This document shows positions 1 through 11,037 of a DNA stretch of 64,000 nt, piece after piece. The notes under the pieces are model-generated. The model did not search any database and had not been told where the DNA came from. It saw only the letters and a list, made by a program, of their open reading frames with translations. Origin of the DNA: Hofstenia miamia (taxonomy: Eukaryota > Xenacoelomorpha > Acoela); the NCBI GenBank assembly GCA_004352715.1, contig SCFE01000109.1, forward strand, positions 1,405,320-1,469,319, written 5' to 3'. The first letter of the stretch is position 1. Each line of letters opens with the position of its first letter. The position numbers and the translations under genes were made by a program.

Positions 1-159
1 ACACTTCTTTTTGGTCAAAATCTTTTGCTTAAAAATCGATTATTTATCTTAGTTTATTGCACTACTTATTGATGAATAAATTATTACATTTAGTTATCAT
101 ATTAAGATTAACATGATTTAGAGGATAATTTCTTAAAAAAACATTGATATCTTATCAGT
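1..159. other. AT-rich non-coding start of window
   Basis: No open frame, splice-bounded exon or repeat structure is recognisable here. Confidence 0.5.
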
Positions 160-274
160 GATTACTAATAAAGCCTCTATAAAAATAACCTGCAATTGCA
201 ATATCATGCAGACAACTTTTTTTGTACGATTTTGCAATTACAGGCTATTCTTATTGGAGGCAATATTAGTAATC
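160..274. repeat. 115-bp hairpin (inverted repeat) element
   Basis: The left arm starting GATTACTAATA and the right arm ending TATTAGTAATC are imperfect reverse complements over about 43 bases, including GCCTC and AATTGCAA blocks. They enclose a loop of about 30 bases. This is the form of a small foldback or MITE-type element. No target duplication is clear and no coding potential is present. Confidence 0.6.
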
Positions 275-1259
275 TTACTAAGATTACCAAAATTCGGATC
301 TTAGGAGAAATAGAAGTTCCGATGCTCTGAAATTTATTTAATATTTTAATAAGATATTATTTAACAGGCAATACATTGCTAAGAAGAATTTATGATTTAA
401 AACCGAAATAAAGGCCAATTTAATTTTAAGGAATATATTCATTCTTTCTCACTAAATTGGAGTACTGATTTATTGATAATTGAGAGCCTATGTAAGACGT
501 TATAACACCATGCAAACCCAACTTCATTAGATGATAGCTTAAAAGTAGCAGTTGAGCTGCCAAAGTAAGCAAAAGTTATAAATAATTACCCAGACTAATA
601 ATAATATTTTGAGTAAGAAGGGTAAGAAGTTTAGCCAAAAATTACATCCCAATCATAAGTTATTAACATTTTAGTTTTATCTTATCTAACTATNCAATGA
701 AATAAGAAAATGTGGAGCAAAGAGCGAGCAAGGTTTCTTATTTCAGTGAACAAATATCGAAATTCTCAAATTTGTACAATGTTAAACTATAACGCTGAAA
801 AGTTGTTAAATTTATGCATAGAAGTGTATTTAAAGATACTTAACACATTTTTATATAATTTTCAAAACACTTGAAAAAATCGTAAAAATTCGACACATAT
901 ATCTATTTGTTTTACCCCAACAATAAGATGACATTTGAAGTAAATATAATAATAATTTAACTACTTCAGCCCCATAGCATGTGAATTAGATTTCTCAATT
1001 ATATCTGCCTGTACTCAGAACTTTCAAAAAATTTAATGATAAAAACTTCTACTAATCCCAGTACATGGCTAGGTTTTATGTAAATTTGCTTATGCAAGTA
1101 ATGAAATTTAGGTGATGAAAATACTAACATTATAAATTTTTGTCAAAGCTATTAAATAAGTTCAATAAATGTATGGTTTTTCTAATAATTGTTGTTCCAA
1201 TATTATGTTAAACATTTTTCTGTCCAGATCCACATGTCCATCTCCAACAATACTGTACA
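275..1259. other. AT-rich non-coding stretch
   Basis: No gene or repeat is recognised. One ambiguous base lies at 694. Confidence 0.5.
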
Positions 1260-2103
1260 AAGTGGCGGTGCGTGGCTGTAGTAGGCAAAATTTTGCAAAT
1301 TAATAAAAATACGAAGTATACTCTATTTCCAATATGTAATACCATATAGATGTTTTATAAAATTAAAATCGATGCATTAACAAGCGTATAATGCATGTAA
1401 AACAGCATTTCATTTATAAATTAGTTCAATTCGCCTATTTTTCTTACAGAATTTGTCAATATCTATTTTAAATAAACCATGTTTATAGCGAAGATTAATC
1501 AAAATTTCTTTTTCTGTTTAAAGAACTGCCTTTCTTGGCCCATAGTATTTCTTTTAAAATTTTTTATTTTGCCAAGAGCTGAAATATTTCTTTCGGATGT
1601 GCTCGTTGTAACTGGTATAGTGCACATAAAATGACACAGCAACGTCAAATTTGGAAAAACATTTAGAAGGTTAAAACTATCAAGATATTCTATTACTTTC
1701 CACAGTGATTTATCTTGAAATTCAGCAGTTGTGTACATCACAATTATTTCATTTTTTAAATCGAGATATTCGAATGGTGGTTTAATTTGCATTGAAGCTA
1801 TGTCAAATATTTCAATAAAAAGTTACTTGTATGCCGTCATAATATGGATATTCCCTTTTTGTGGTAAAGAGCTTCATTTAAATCCACAATATTAAAATAT
1901 GTATCAAATTTTTTTCACGCCCAGTACAAAGAAACTTTCTAAAATCTAAAATTTCTTCATGACAGTATTGAATATCAAAGCACTTTTTTGAAGAATATCA
2001 AAACGAATGTCAGTTCTTGCAAATGTTGTTGAAAACACTTTTAAGAGAAAGCAAAATGCATAATCTTTCATATTGTGAATAATAGCTGATGCTTGACAGA
2101 TTG

Positions 2104-3671
2104 CCCACGTAGCCAAAATACTGGTGCACCACCAGTGGCAGATACGGCGGGCCGCCACCAGGTGGGTTTTGGCCACCCGTGGACCACCAGTGGCTAGCTG
2201 GTGGTCCACTGTTGGCTAATTGGTGGGCCACTGGTGGCAAAAATATGATTTAAGCATTAGAGCAATGTCTCAAATGTAGCAACAGCAAACTTTTATATTA
2301 ATAGAGTTTAAACATTGCAGTTCAAACTAACACAAACCCAACAAAGGGTTAAAGGAAATGCTAGCAAGCTCAAAATTTACATTGAATTAAGATTGACAAT
2401 GGNNNNNNNNNNNNNNNNNNNNNNNNNNNNNNNNNNNNNNNNNNNNNNNNNNNNNNNNNNNNNNNNNNNNNNNNNNNNNNNNNNNNNNNNNNNNNNNNNN
2501 NNNNNNNNNNNNNNNNNNNNNNNNNNNNNNNNNNNNNNNNNNNNNNNNNNNNNNNNNNNNNNNNNNNNNNNNNNNNNNNNNNNNNNNNNNNNNNNNNNNN
2601 NNNNNNNNNNNNNNNNNNNNNNNNNNNNNNNNNNNNNNNNNNNNNNNNNNNNNNNNNNNNNNNNNNNNNNNNNNNNNNNNNNNNNNNNNNNNNNNNNNNN
2701 NNNNNNNNNNNNNNNNNNNNNNNNNNNNNNNNNNNNNNNNNNNNNNNNNNNNNNNNNNNNNNNNNNNNNNNNNNNNNNNNNNNNNNNNNNNNNNNNNNNN
2801 NNNNNNNNNNNNNNNNNNNNNNNNNNNNNNNNNNNNNNNNNNNNNNNNNNNNNNNNNNNNNNNNNNNNNNNNNNNNNNNNNNNNNNNNNNNNNNNNNNNN
2901 NNNNNNNNNNNNNNNNNNNNNNNNNNNNNNNNNNNNNNNNNNNNNNNNNNNNNNNNNNNNNNNNNNNNNNNNNNNNNNNNNNNNNNNNNNNNNNNNNNNN
3001 NNNNNNNNNNNNNNNNNNNNNNNNNNNNNNNNNNNNNNNNNNNNNNNNNNNNNNNNNNNNNNNNNNNNNNNNNNNNNNNNNNNNNNNNNNNNNNNNNNNN
3101 NNNNNNNNNNNNNNNNNNNNNNNNNNNNNNNNNNNNNNNNNNNNNNNNNNNNNNNNNNNNNNNNNNNNNNNNNNNNNNNNNNNNNNNNNNNNNNNNNNNN
3201 NNNNNNNNNNNNNNNNNNNNNNNNNNNNNNNNNNNNNNNNNNNNNNNNNNNNNNNNNNNNNNNNNNNNNNNNNNNNNNNNNNNNNNNNNNNNNNNNNNNN
3301 NNNNNNNNNNNNNNNNNNNNNNNNNNNNNNNNNNNNNNNNNNNNNNNNNNNNNNNNNNNNNNNNNNNNNNNNNNNNNNNNNNNNNNNNNNNNNNNNNNNN
3401 NNATGAATTTTATATGTGTATGAGATCTAAGAGAGCATAATAATGAATAATATTTTACTTGCAAGCATTAGCTCATATATTATTTATGATTAAGAGTAAA
3501 TCAGATGTCACTAGTGGTCAACCAGTGGTCCACTGGTGGCTATGAGTGGCTGAAATTGCTACTACTGCCACTACTTATCCACCAGTGGTCCACTAGTGGC
3601 TATGAGTGGCTATAATTGCCACTCCTGCCACTGCTTCCCCACCAGTGGACCACTGGTGGTGGCTACATGGG
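2104..3671. mobile_element. Nested insertion with CCACTGGTGG-type palindrome repeats inside the hAT gene
   Basis: The two edges carry matching inverted ends, CCCACGTAGCC at 2104 and GGCTACATGGG at 3661-3671. Just inside each edge lie dense variants of the palindrome CCACYRGTGG (about 2128-2238 and 3511-3661), often as CCAGTGGTCCACTGGTGG. The middle is an assembly gap. The insertion separates the TRW block of the hAT transposase from its downstream block, so it entered an existing element. It could be a foldback-type or MITE-type transposon. The family is not recognised. Confidence 0.6.
2403..3402. other. Assembly gap of exactly 1,000 N
   Basis: The round length suggests a placeholder of unknown true size. 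The flanking palindromic repeats probably broke the assembly. Confidence 0.95.
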
Positions 3672-4673
3672 TGTTTGGATGTTCAAGAATTTCATTGAAT
3701 AATTTAATAAAATCATCAAAGTTATCATAAACATTGTTCACAATTTGTGATGAAAAATTCCATCGTGTAACAATAGGTAGAGGAAGATGCTTTCCAACAA
3801 TTTCATCTAATTTAGCCCTTTTCTTTCGTGAACGAGAAAAAAATGAAGTTATTCCAGTTAGACTAGACCACTTACGCGACATTTTGCGTAGTCAAAAGGG
3901 GGAGAGTTTCAAATACCGCCTGTCAATTCCTGCTTGCTTGAACCAGCTTCGAAAGAAAGAGATATCCTTCAATCTGTGATTGGGAGACATCAGGATATTT
4001 CTGTCCAGCAAGACACCTCTCAGTAATTCCATCTTCGTAATACTAGAAATAGCAAAGACATATCTGAAAGTGCATCCCAACTAAGCTCAGGCTGCCACAA
4101 TGTATCTTTAGCTGCAGTAAATTCTTTTAAAATATTTTTATGATTTTTAGTATAAGGTTTCAGTATAATGTAATGTAAAATGTAATTTTCAAGGACAAAA
4201 AATTCATGACTAAGATGTACCCTCGCCAGAAAATCCTGCGTACGCCCCTGTTCAAAGACCTATCTATACATGTGAAACATATTTTTAGTTGAAATGGTTA
4301 ATGCAGTATTATTGTGATTATTCACAATGTCTGTGCGTTGCAAAGGCAGAATAATATTTGCCTAGGTTGACGATTGAATCCCGTGCTGATTGATTACCAG
4401 TTAACATGAAATTCTGTTTAACATTGCGCAATACCAAAATCTAAATTGATATTCGCACACAGGCAAAATAATGTAATATCAAAATGCTGCCGAAAATTAC
4501 GGGCGTAATTAGGCATTCGCTTTAGTGGCCTAGGTTTGAAGAAAATGAAAAATATCTTCCGCGACAAGAAGCATTGAATAAATTAATTTTCATATAAGTA
4601 TTTTAAAACAATATTTTTAGTACCTAGGCAGATCCAAGGTTGCCTAGGTCGAATACCCGCCCCTGACTGCACA

Positions 4674-4913
4674 CAACAATAAACGCAAACTCACAGTAGT
4701 GACTGCTACATATTTTAAGCAGCGCATGTTCGATATTTCTCAGTGCCCTTAGAAATAGCTTTTAACTTGCTTTGGCCAATTAACAAGTAGAGTTACAGTG
4801 ACACTTCAATTGCTTTATTTCAGTTTACATCTTTCTGAATATTTTCAAACATCTTTTTGATGTTCCGTATTCACGCATATTGATTTGCTTAGATGTTATG
4901 TCTTAAAAGTTCC
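4674..4913. other. Non-coding spacer
   Basis: Nothing is recognised between the hAT element and the next repeat. Confidence 0.5.
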
Positions 4914-5152
4914 TTAACACTAGAACAGCGAGCACTGCTTAAGAATATATTTACATCTGATGTTTTACATGCGAAAATTATTGAATAGAAACAAAATTTC
5001 TATTTATTGCAAATTCATTGAGATTATTAACATAATTGGAAGTATATTTACCTGCTAGTGTTTTTGCTGAATGAATAATGCATTAAGCAAAAAATTCTTA
5101 TATGTCATTTAGACCTATTACTAAATCGTTCTAGGTTTCATTAGCTTCTAAT
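4914..5152. mobile_element. piggyBac-like MITE, copy 1
   Basis: It begins TTAACACTAGAACAGCG. TTAA is the piggyBac target site, and CACTAGAA closely resembles the CCCTAGAA terminus of classical piggyBac. The body aligns by eye over its full length with 17418-17642, sharing GCGAGCACT, GCTAGTGTTTTTGCTGAATG and other blocks. The right end here is decayed (TTCTAGGTTTCATTA). It is too short to encode a transposase. Confidence 0.65.
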
Positions 5153-5697
5153 TTTATAGGGTTGTTTGTACCAAGATCTTGTTGCTTATGTTGTGTATGA
5201 ATTTTAAATTAACAGAGATATTTGAAATTTGATTTTCATAATTCTGTGTGCATACTTCGTTTTTAAATTGAAGTTATAGCTTATTTACGTGCTTTTAGTG
5301 TATAGACTAACTAATATCAGTATGCCATTTAAAATTAACATTAAATCTATATTTTTTCATTCTCAAAAAAACATATGAAAAACAACAATATATTCCTTCT
5401 GTTTATTTTCTCATATTTATATTAAATATTGTAGTTTTCATATATTTAATAAATTTTTTTGCAATTAATAAATATGATGTGCAAACTTCATTATATTTAG
5501 TTTCGTAATTTTCTATAATTTCTAGCTTTTTTTCCAAGCATATCAATAATTTATATTGGTAATATTAACTAAACGTACTCCTTCTATAACTTGAAATTAA
5601 TATTTTTCCCAAATATTTCATTTAATTGATTATCTATAATATCTTTGGAATTTAAAATCACAGTAGTAACATACTTGTGAAATCTGTCATCATGGAA
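5153..5697. other. AT-rich non-coding stretch
   Basis: No gene or repeat is recognised. Confidence 0.5.
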
Positions 5698-5741
5698 AGG
5701 GTTGTATGAAAATGTATTTTATCTAATTATATTAGCAATAG

Positions 5742-5777
<36 letters not shown>

Positions 5778-6096
5778 TTCAACATGAACGGTGAAATGTA
5801 ATTTTTTTTGACAATAATTTGAATTTTGTGAAAACTACCGTGAGTAAATTATTATGCGGTACTGTGCTGCTACACACTGCCTGTGTATGCACCGACACCC
5901 CGTGTATAACATCCAATAAGGCAGCTAGGGAATCTAATTAAACAAGACTAGGTTCGCACCGTGTGACTCCACTCAACCAGTCAGCCACAACGATAATAAT
6001 ATATTCTTATACAAAGAAAATATCAGAAAATATATTTAATATATTTTTTTTATTTCTGAGAAAAATATTTATTTAAATATATTTTCATACAACCCT
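5698..6096. mobile_element. About 400-bp TIR element (MITE) with internal tRNA-like segment
   Basis: The left end AGGGTTGTATGAAAATGTAT and the right end (inverted AGGGTTGTATGAAAATATAT) form TIRs of more than 20 bases. Inside are a (TA)n tract (about 5743-5769) and a GC-richer core. Read on the - strand, 5998-5945 contains GTGGCTGACTGGTTGAGTGG followed by GGTGCGAACC, reminiscent of tRNA A and B boxes, so part of the core may be SINE-derived. No clear target duplication was seen. Confidence 0.55.
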
Positions 6097-7051
6097 GATA
6101 ATGGATATATAAACCGATAAAATTTGTTTATGACCTAACTGTGCAAATTTGAATTATTCTGAAAAGTTACTTCTTCAGCTAACTACTCAACTTTGTTTTG
6201 AAGAATACAAAGCTTCTCTCAACTCGTTAAATTTGACTATTTACGTGATTATTTTCCTTAATTGTAATTTGAAAATATTAGAGATTCAAAATTATATACT
6301 ATATTGTGACCTCTAAGAGCTAAACTATCCAGTAGAAAATGAAGAATAATTATAGTTAGCTGGAAGAATATTTCGAACAGTATAAATTATTGATTTTGCT
6401 TACTAAAATTCAATTTAACACAGTTAATTCTTAATTTTTTTTCATTGAATTTATGCACATAATGTATTGAAATGTAAACCCCATTCAATTCACTTAACGT
6501 GCTTTGTTTATAAATTTCTAAATTTTGAAGTCAAATTAAGTAATGGTCATGTATATTTAAAACTCTTTATTCGGGATAATCTTCTTATAATCTGCGAATT
6601 TCTCCGATTCAACTAATAAACATTTTTTGTCATTAATTGAAGCTTTCGTTGTTTTTTTACTATATACAAACAAATGACGGACGCTTGACAGAGGTTCTTT
6701 AAACAAGCCTTTGCGATAAGACTATTCAAATTAACAGAATGAAAGTAATTAAGGTTATCTTAAAATTGTTTACTTTGCAAGTTAGAAAGTAGAACTGAAG
6801 TTTTAAATGTGAAGCCCTTCCTTTCGATATTATGAATAATTCTACAACATATATTGAGGTACGCTTCATTCTAAATTTATCAATTTACCATTTATTATTT
6901 ATTAAATTAATAATACAAAATTGAATATACAGTTAAATATAATGTTCCAAAAAATTTTACTAAGTTAAAAAATTCCGTATATTATAAAAATATCCACTTG
7001 CGAAAATATACACTATCACATTTAATACCAAATGTATATATATATATATAT
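6097..7051. other. AT-rich non-coding stretch
   Basis: No gene or repeat is recognised. It ends in a (TA)n tract at the gap edge. Confidence 0.5.
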
Positions 7052-7281
7052 NNNNNNNNNNNNNNNNNNNNNNNNNNNNNNNNNNNNNNNNNNNNNNNNN
7101 NNNNNNNNNNNNNNNNNNNNNNNNNNNNNNNNNNNNNNNNNNNNNNNNNNNNNNNNNNNNNNNNNNNNNNNNNNNNNNNNNNNNNNNNNNNNNNNNNNNN
7201 NNNNNNNNNNNNNNNNNNNNNNNNNNNNNNNNNNNNNNNNNNNNNNNNNNNNNNNNNNNNNNNNNNNNNNNNNNNNNNNNN
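7052..7281. other. Assembly gap (230 N) inside a (TA)n tract
   Basis: TA dinucleotides abut both sides, so the gap is an unresolved microsatellite. Apparent reading frames across it are artefacts. Confidence 0.95.
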
Positions 7282-7451
7282 ATATATATATATCCTCTTT
7301 TTAGTTAATATATTAGTACACAGTACACTGCTATTGCGCATAATTTCCAACTGCTTTATTCAATAATTATTTAGTAGAGCATAAACTTATACTAGGAATA
7401 AATTTTTAAATGATTTAATTGAATAATTAAAATGCAGTGATTCCTTTTTCA

Positions 7452-7532
7452 TAATAATAATAATAATAACAACAATAATAATAATATTAATAATAATAAT
7501 AATACTACTACAACTAGTACTACTACTAATTT
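7452..7532. repeat. (TAA)n / (CTA)n microsatellite
   Basis: Imperfect AAT-type trinucleotide repeats pass into ACT/CTA-type repeats. Confidence 0.9.
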
Positions 7533-7627
7533 ATCATTATATAGAGCATTATACCCACAACGCAATCAAAAACGTTAACAAAAAATTACAAATATGTCTA
7601 AAAATTCATCAAAAAATTACACTTTGC

Positions 7628-7940
7628 TTACAAACGCATTAAACATCTGAGTTTTAGTGATTTTTTAAAACGAGATAGGATTGATACAGATTTTAAGATA
7701 TATGGAAGATCATTGTACAAATTCAATCTCAAGTGACAGAAAGGGTGATCTCCAAAGTTTGGACTTGATCGAGGTACTTGGTGATATTCTAGGTTCTCAG
7801 AGCACAAACGAAGACTAGGGTGATTGTAAATTACTTGTTCAGAGATGTAAGCTGGACGGATTTCCAAACTAGTAGAATCAGTTTGTATTTGATTCTGAAT
7901 TTCATTGGTAGCCAATGCACCTGTATAATTGCCCAAATTT
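7628..7940 (-). pseudogene. LINE reverse transcriptase C-terminal fragment
   Basis: Near its 5' side the - strand reads LHWLPMKFRIKYKLILLVWK, the hallmark LHWLPxxxRIxYKLxLLxxK stretch after the reverse transcriptase domain of CR1/L2/Jockey-type non-LTR retrotransposons. In a second frame it reads VPRSSPNFGDHPFCH, then NDLPYILKSVSILSRFKKSL, matching the usual VPRs...WN.LP...FKk.L ending. A frameshift separates the two parts and the 5' portion is missing, as in a 5'-truncated dead copy. The terminal stop is at 7628-7630. Confidence 0.8.
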
Positions 7941-9689
7941 TATGATTGTCAATTTGATATATACATGTAAATTTATTGTAATTCAAACGTCAATACTTTG
8001 TTTTCCAGTTTTTCAAAATCTCATAAACTTGTAAGTAAACTTTGAAGGTAAAAATATTTAATAACACTCCTCTTCATTCGCTCTGCACAGTGGTAAATCA
8101 ATTAATTTTATACAGAAGAAAAGCTATATGCACTCTATTAACATTCAGGGTGCCTTCCCATATTGGTGTATAAAGAGCTTTATCATAACTATCTTTATGA
8201 GCTCAAAAGACACAAAATATGGTGATATTTTTTGATTTGTTTGTGCCGAATATATTTGAAAGCCAAAGCAAATTTCACCAACATATATTTTAAAATTGTA
8301 CTGGAATTGTTTAAAAAGTATACTTTTTACTGACTAGTTAAAAATATACACAAGCAAATTAGAAAAATATGAAAGCAAATTAAAATAGGATTTAACAACC
8401 GAAACTCAAAAATTGCTCTAATCGAAACATGTCCATGTTATAAACGTAATTCACCAATACCCCCATCGATTTGCAAATAAGGCATTTCAGGCACCTTTAT
8501 TGGATATGTGCTGCTCTATGGCACTATACAAAGGAGCATTATTTACTACAAATTCAAAATTATGCATTGCAAATCCTCTTGCAACCGAGTCTGCTAAAAT
8601 TCCCTCAAAATTGTTCGAAACCTCTCTTTCTTGAATATCTCTTTTGATTTAATAAACAATCCCAATAATTTGTCAAGAGATACCTACAATATGGATATTG
8701 GGCCTTTACTATTCAGGAGGATGGAGCTGGCTTTTGAACCCTTAATATTGGGTCCAAAATTTATTCTAGAAAAGAGGTTTATTTTTGTTTTGTCTTCACA
8801 GTTAACAATTCTTCCTGAACCAGTGACATGCTTAATTTGTTCACATAATTCTTTGCGCTTGACTATGTTGTTGACTAAAAGTTATAGTTATTCTGATTTT
8901 GATATACCATTTGCATGTCCTTACATCAATCAATGATGTCATTGCAATTGTCATTGCTATAACAATGACAATAACCATATCATTTCTGATTTAATTTTCA
9001 ACCTATATGTACAATTCCTCAAGCCAGGTTTTTGATAAATCTATTTCTGTTCACGAAAAATACCATCAATTTAAGATACGCCTGCCTGTTCCCTTCCTTA
9101 ATTACAATAAGTAATAACTAGCTCAATATCCATAAAATTCAGTCCTTCAAAAATAGCGAAATGCAACGAACATTTCATGTTTACATGAAAGCTATCACAG
9201 CAAAATGGTATGCTTCTGTTTTTAAAGATTCTTCTTGGAAGTTTCACCTACATCTTGTTTTCTAGAGCAATTTCTACTTAGTGCTAACAGAATTATGAAG
9301 CATTACTCTACCCGACATTTTGTCGGGAATCGCACCCGGTTAAAGCATTATAATTTGAATTTCGAGCGTGTCTGGTACACTCAGAGAGCAAGCTACGCCA
9401 GGTAATTATCGGTTATGATAATATAGAGAAAATGCCACATTTCGAATTTATTTTTTATAATTCATGAGTATTTTGGTTTTTTGAGTCGGCTGAAGTCGGA
9501 TAAGTGAATTGAGAGCCGGATACAGCTCTTTTATCGAATACTCATTACTGCCTTTGTTTTTACTCACATGATCTTTTACGCGTTATTTATTGGTTTATAT
9601 AAATACAAAAAGCAAGTTAATTTACTATGATTTACTGAACTACAAAATTCTATTAGTAGCTCCCTGCTTTGCTTCTGTTCATATTCACT

Positions 9690-9691
<2 letters not shown>
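7941..9691. other. Non-coding region with one unassigned open frame
   Basis: A 101-codon + strand frame at 8631-8936 has no recognised domain and is not bounded by good splice sites, so it is not called. Around 9313-9345 is a short palindrome, CCCGACATTTTGTCGGG, next to CGCACCCGG. This is weakly tRNA-B-box-like on the - strand and may be a SINE relic. Confidence 0.4.
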
Positions 9692-9725
<34 letters not shown>

Positions 9726-9960
9726 TGACTATATGAGGCAAATCAAATGATCATTAACATCAATCACTTTCTGACGGAGAAAAAGCAATTCATTAGTATT
9801 ACTTAACGTCTTGGATATTTTTCAGTTCAAGATGTGAATAACATCAATATTTTATAAATAAAAAATCAATTTTTTGTGCTCGAACCCGACAAGACCCGAC
9901 CAAAAACTGGAATGGGTTAATCAGGTACCTGATGTCACTCTCTAATGTATGATATATACA

Positions 9961-10004
<44 letters not shown>
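9692..10004. repeat. Two (TA)n tracts flanking a GC-richer transposon-like end
   Basis: TA arrays lie at about 9692-9721 and 9968-10004. Between them, at 9880-9945, is ACCCGACAAGACCCGACC followed by a GGTACCTGATG segment ending CTCTA. This resembles the ends of some hAT-type elements, but no partner terminus was found. Confidence 0.4.
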
Positions 10005-10006
<2 letters not shown>

Positions 10007-10491
10007 TTAAGGTAAGGTGATACGTGGAACTGCTTCTTAAAGAATGTAACATGCACGCTGTTTTCAATATTCCTATAATTTTAAAAAATTAATTACAGTG
10101 AACACACTGAACTTCAAATATTTAGTCAGAAGTGACTGAGAGATATATAGAAACTGCACACTACATGCAAGATAGATAAATGCATTTCAAAATCCTTAGA
10201 TGTATGAATTTTTGTTTGGGTTAGCTATATACCTATTATTGTATGTAATAGTTTTCTTCTTTATTACTACTATATAAATTTTAAGGATGCAAGTGTTTCT
10301 AATAAAAGTTTTAACTTCCTTCTAAATATGATTTTGTATTTATTTTTAAGGGAATTTGTAACACTGAAGTTTATACTGATTGAAGGCATCCTGAGTTTAC
10401 CAATTTCATAAACTGATAATTGGACAATTGCTATTTTCAGGCCATTTCTCAATGTCAAGGATTTGGGGATAATTTATTTGTTATTAACAAC
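10005..10491. other. AT-rich stretch, no assigned gene
   Basis: A 62-codon - strand frame (10458-10270) has no recognised domain and is not called. Nothing else is visible. Confidence 0.4.
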
Positions 10492-10579
10492 AAAATGATT
10501 ATTGCATTACATTACCCAACCATAAAAAGTTAGAATTCTAACTTTCTATTGTTGGTTAATGTAATGCAATAATCATTTT
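10492..10579. repeat. 88-bp near-perfect palindrome
   Basis: Two 44-base arms are reverse complements with three mismatches and no loop. The centre is GTTAGAATTCTAAC and the outer ends are AAAATGATTATTGCATTACA and its inverse. It could be a minimal foldback element, or would form a long hairpin if transcribed. Hairpin arms without a loop are unlike a standard microRNA precursor. Confidence 0.8.
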
Positions 10580-11037
10580 AAATTCATTACTCAAAAACTC
10601 GGATATTATTTCATGATTAAAAACATCTGGTTTCTAACCAAATTGTTATTTACACAAATCTCTTATCTGTTAAGTTTATCTTAATTTCCTCTGCTCAACT
10701 GATATCAAACTGATCATGTTTAACTTATTCATCTATGCTTCATCATTGACAGAAGTTAAGCTATTTCTGTTCTGTTCCTCACGTAGGAACGTGGGTGTAA
10801 TTGTTTTAAGCAAAAAAATTGTCATATTATCACATATGAAATTTTATTACTGGTTCAATAATAAGAGTATATGGTTGGTTATGTATTTGTATAGAACTCC
10901 TTAACACTCATTTAATATATGCAATATCATTATTCTGGAATTTCAACGCGAATTAATTCTAACAATATTCTCTCAAATATGGTACATCTAGATTAAAATC
11001 ATTGCATCACCACTTTAATTAATGCCGGATACAGTCG

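Larger units (their letters stand above)
1499..4080 (-). pseudogene. hAT transposase pseudogene (ZMYM/hAT-type), split by an insertion
   Basis: Read on the - strand, 3882-3665 gives a block with RSRKKRAKLDEIVGKHLP followed by TRWNFSSQIVNNVYDNFDD, the TRW-type core of ZMYM1-like hAT proteins. After the insertion, 2090-1930 gives DYAFCFLLKVFSTTFARTD and DILQK. 1792-1499 gives FPNLTLLCHFMCTIPVTTST, then SERNISALGKIKNFKRNTM, the C-terminal hAT dimerisation domain. These blocks are in the right order for one transposase read from 4080 to 1499. They lie in different frames with stops, and about 1.57 kb of foreign DNA separates them, so the gene is dead. The part above 3890 is poorly matched and may be non-coding. 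Family assignment is firm; exact boundaries are not. Confidence 0.8.
1260..4665 (-). mobile_element. Degraded hAT-superfamily DNA transposon
   Basis: The right end, read inward on the - strand, begins CAGGGGCGGG, a typical hAT terminus. The left end begins AAGTGGCGG. They are flanked by the near-identical 8-mers ACTGTACA (1252-1259) and ACTGCACA (4666-4673), as expected of hAT target duplications. CCTAGG occurs repeatedly near the right end (about 4369, 4539, 4622, 4642), like subterminal transposase sites. hAT transposase remnants lie inside on the - strand. A second hAT-like terminus (CAGGGGCGTACGC read inward) lies at 4249; with 8-mers GTACAAAG (1255) and GTTCAAAG (4250) it gives an alternative, shorter element. 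The 1260-4665 pairing is preferred because its right terminus is canonical. Confidence 0.65.

Noticed and set aside
2315-3464. Long open frames of more than 360 codons on both strands
   Set aside because: They consist almost entirely of N and are gap artefacts.
7452-7532. CRISPR-like array
   Set aside because: It is a simple trinucleotide microsatellite. No repeat-spacer array exists in the window.
8631-8936. 101-codon + strand frame
   Set aside because: No recognised domain, no splice context, and composition like its surroundings.
9313-9400. tRNA gene or SINE on the - strand
   Set aside because: A B-box-like word is present, but no cloverleaf can be formed and the A-box match is weak.
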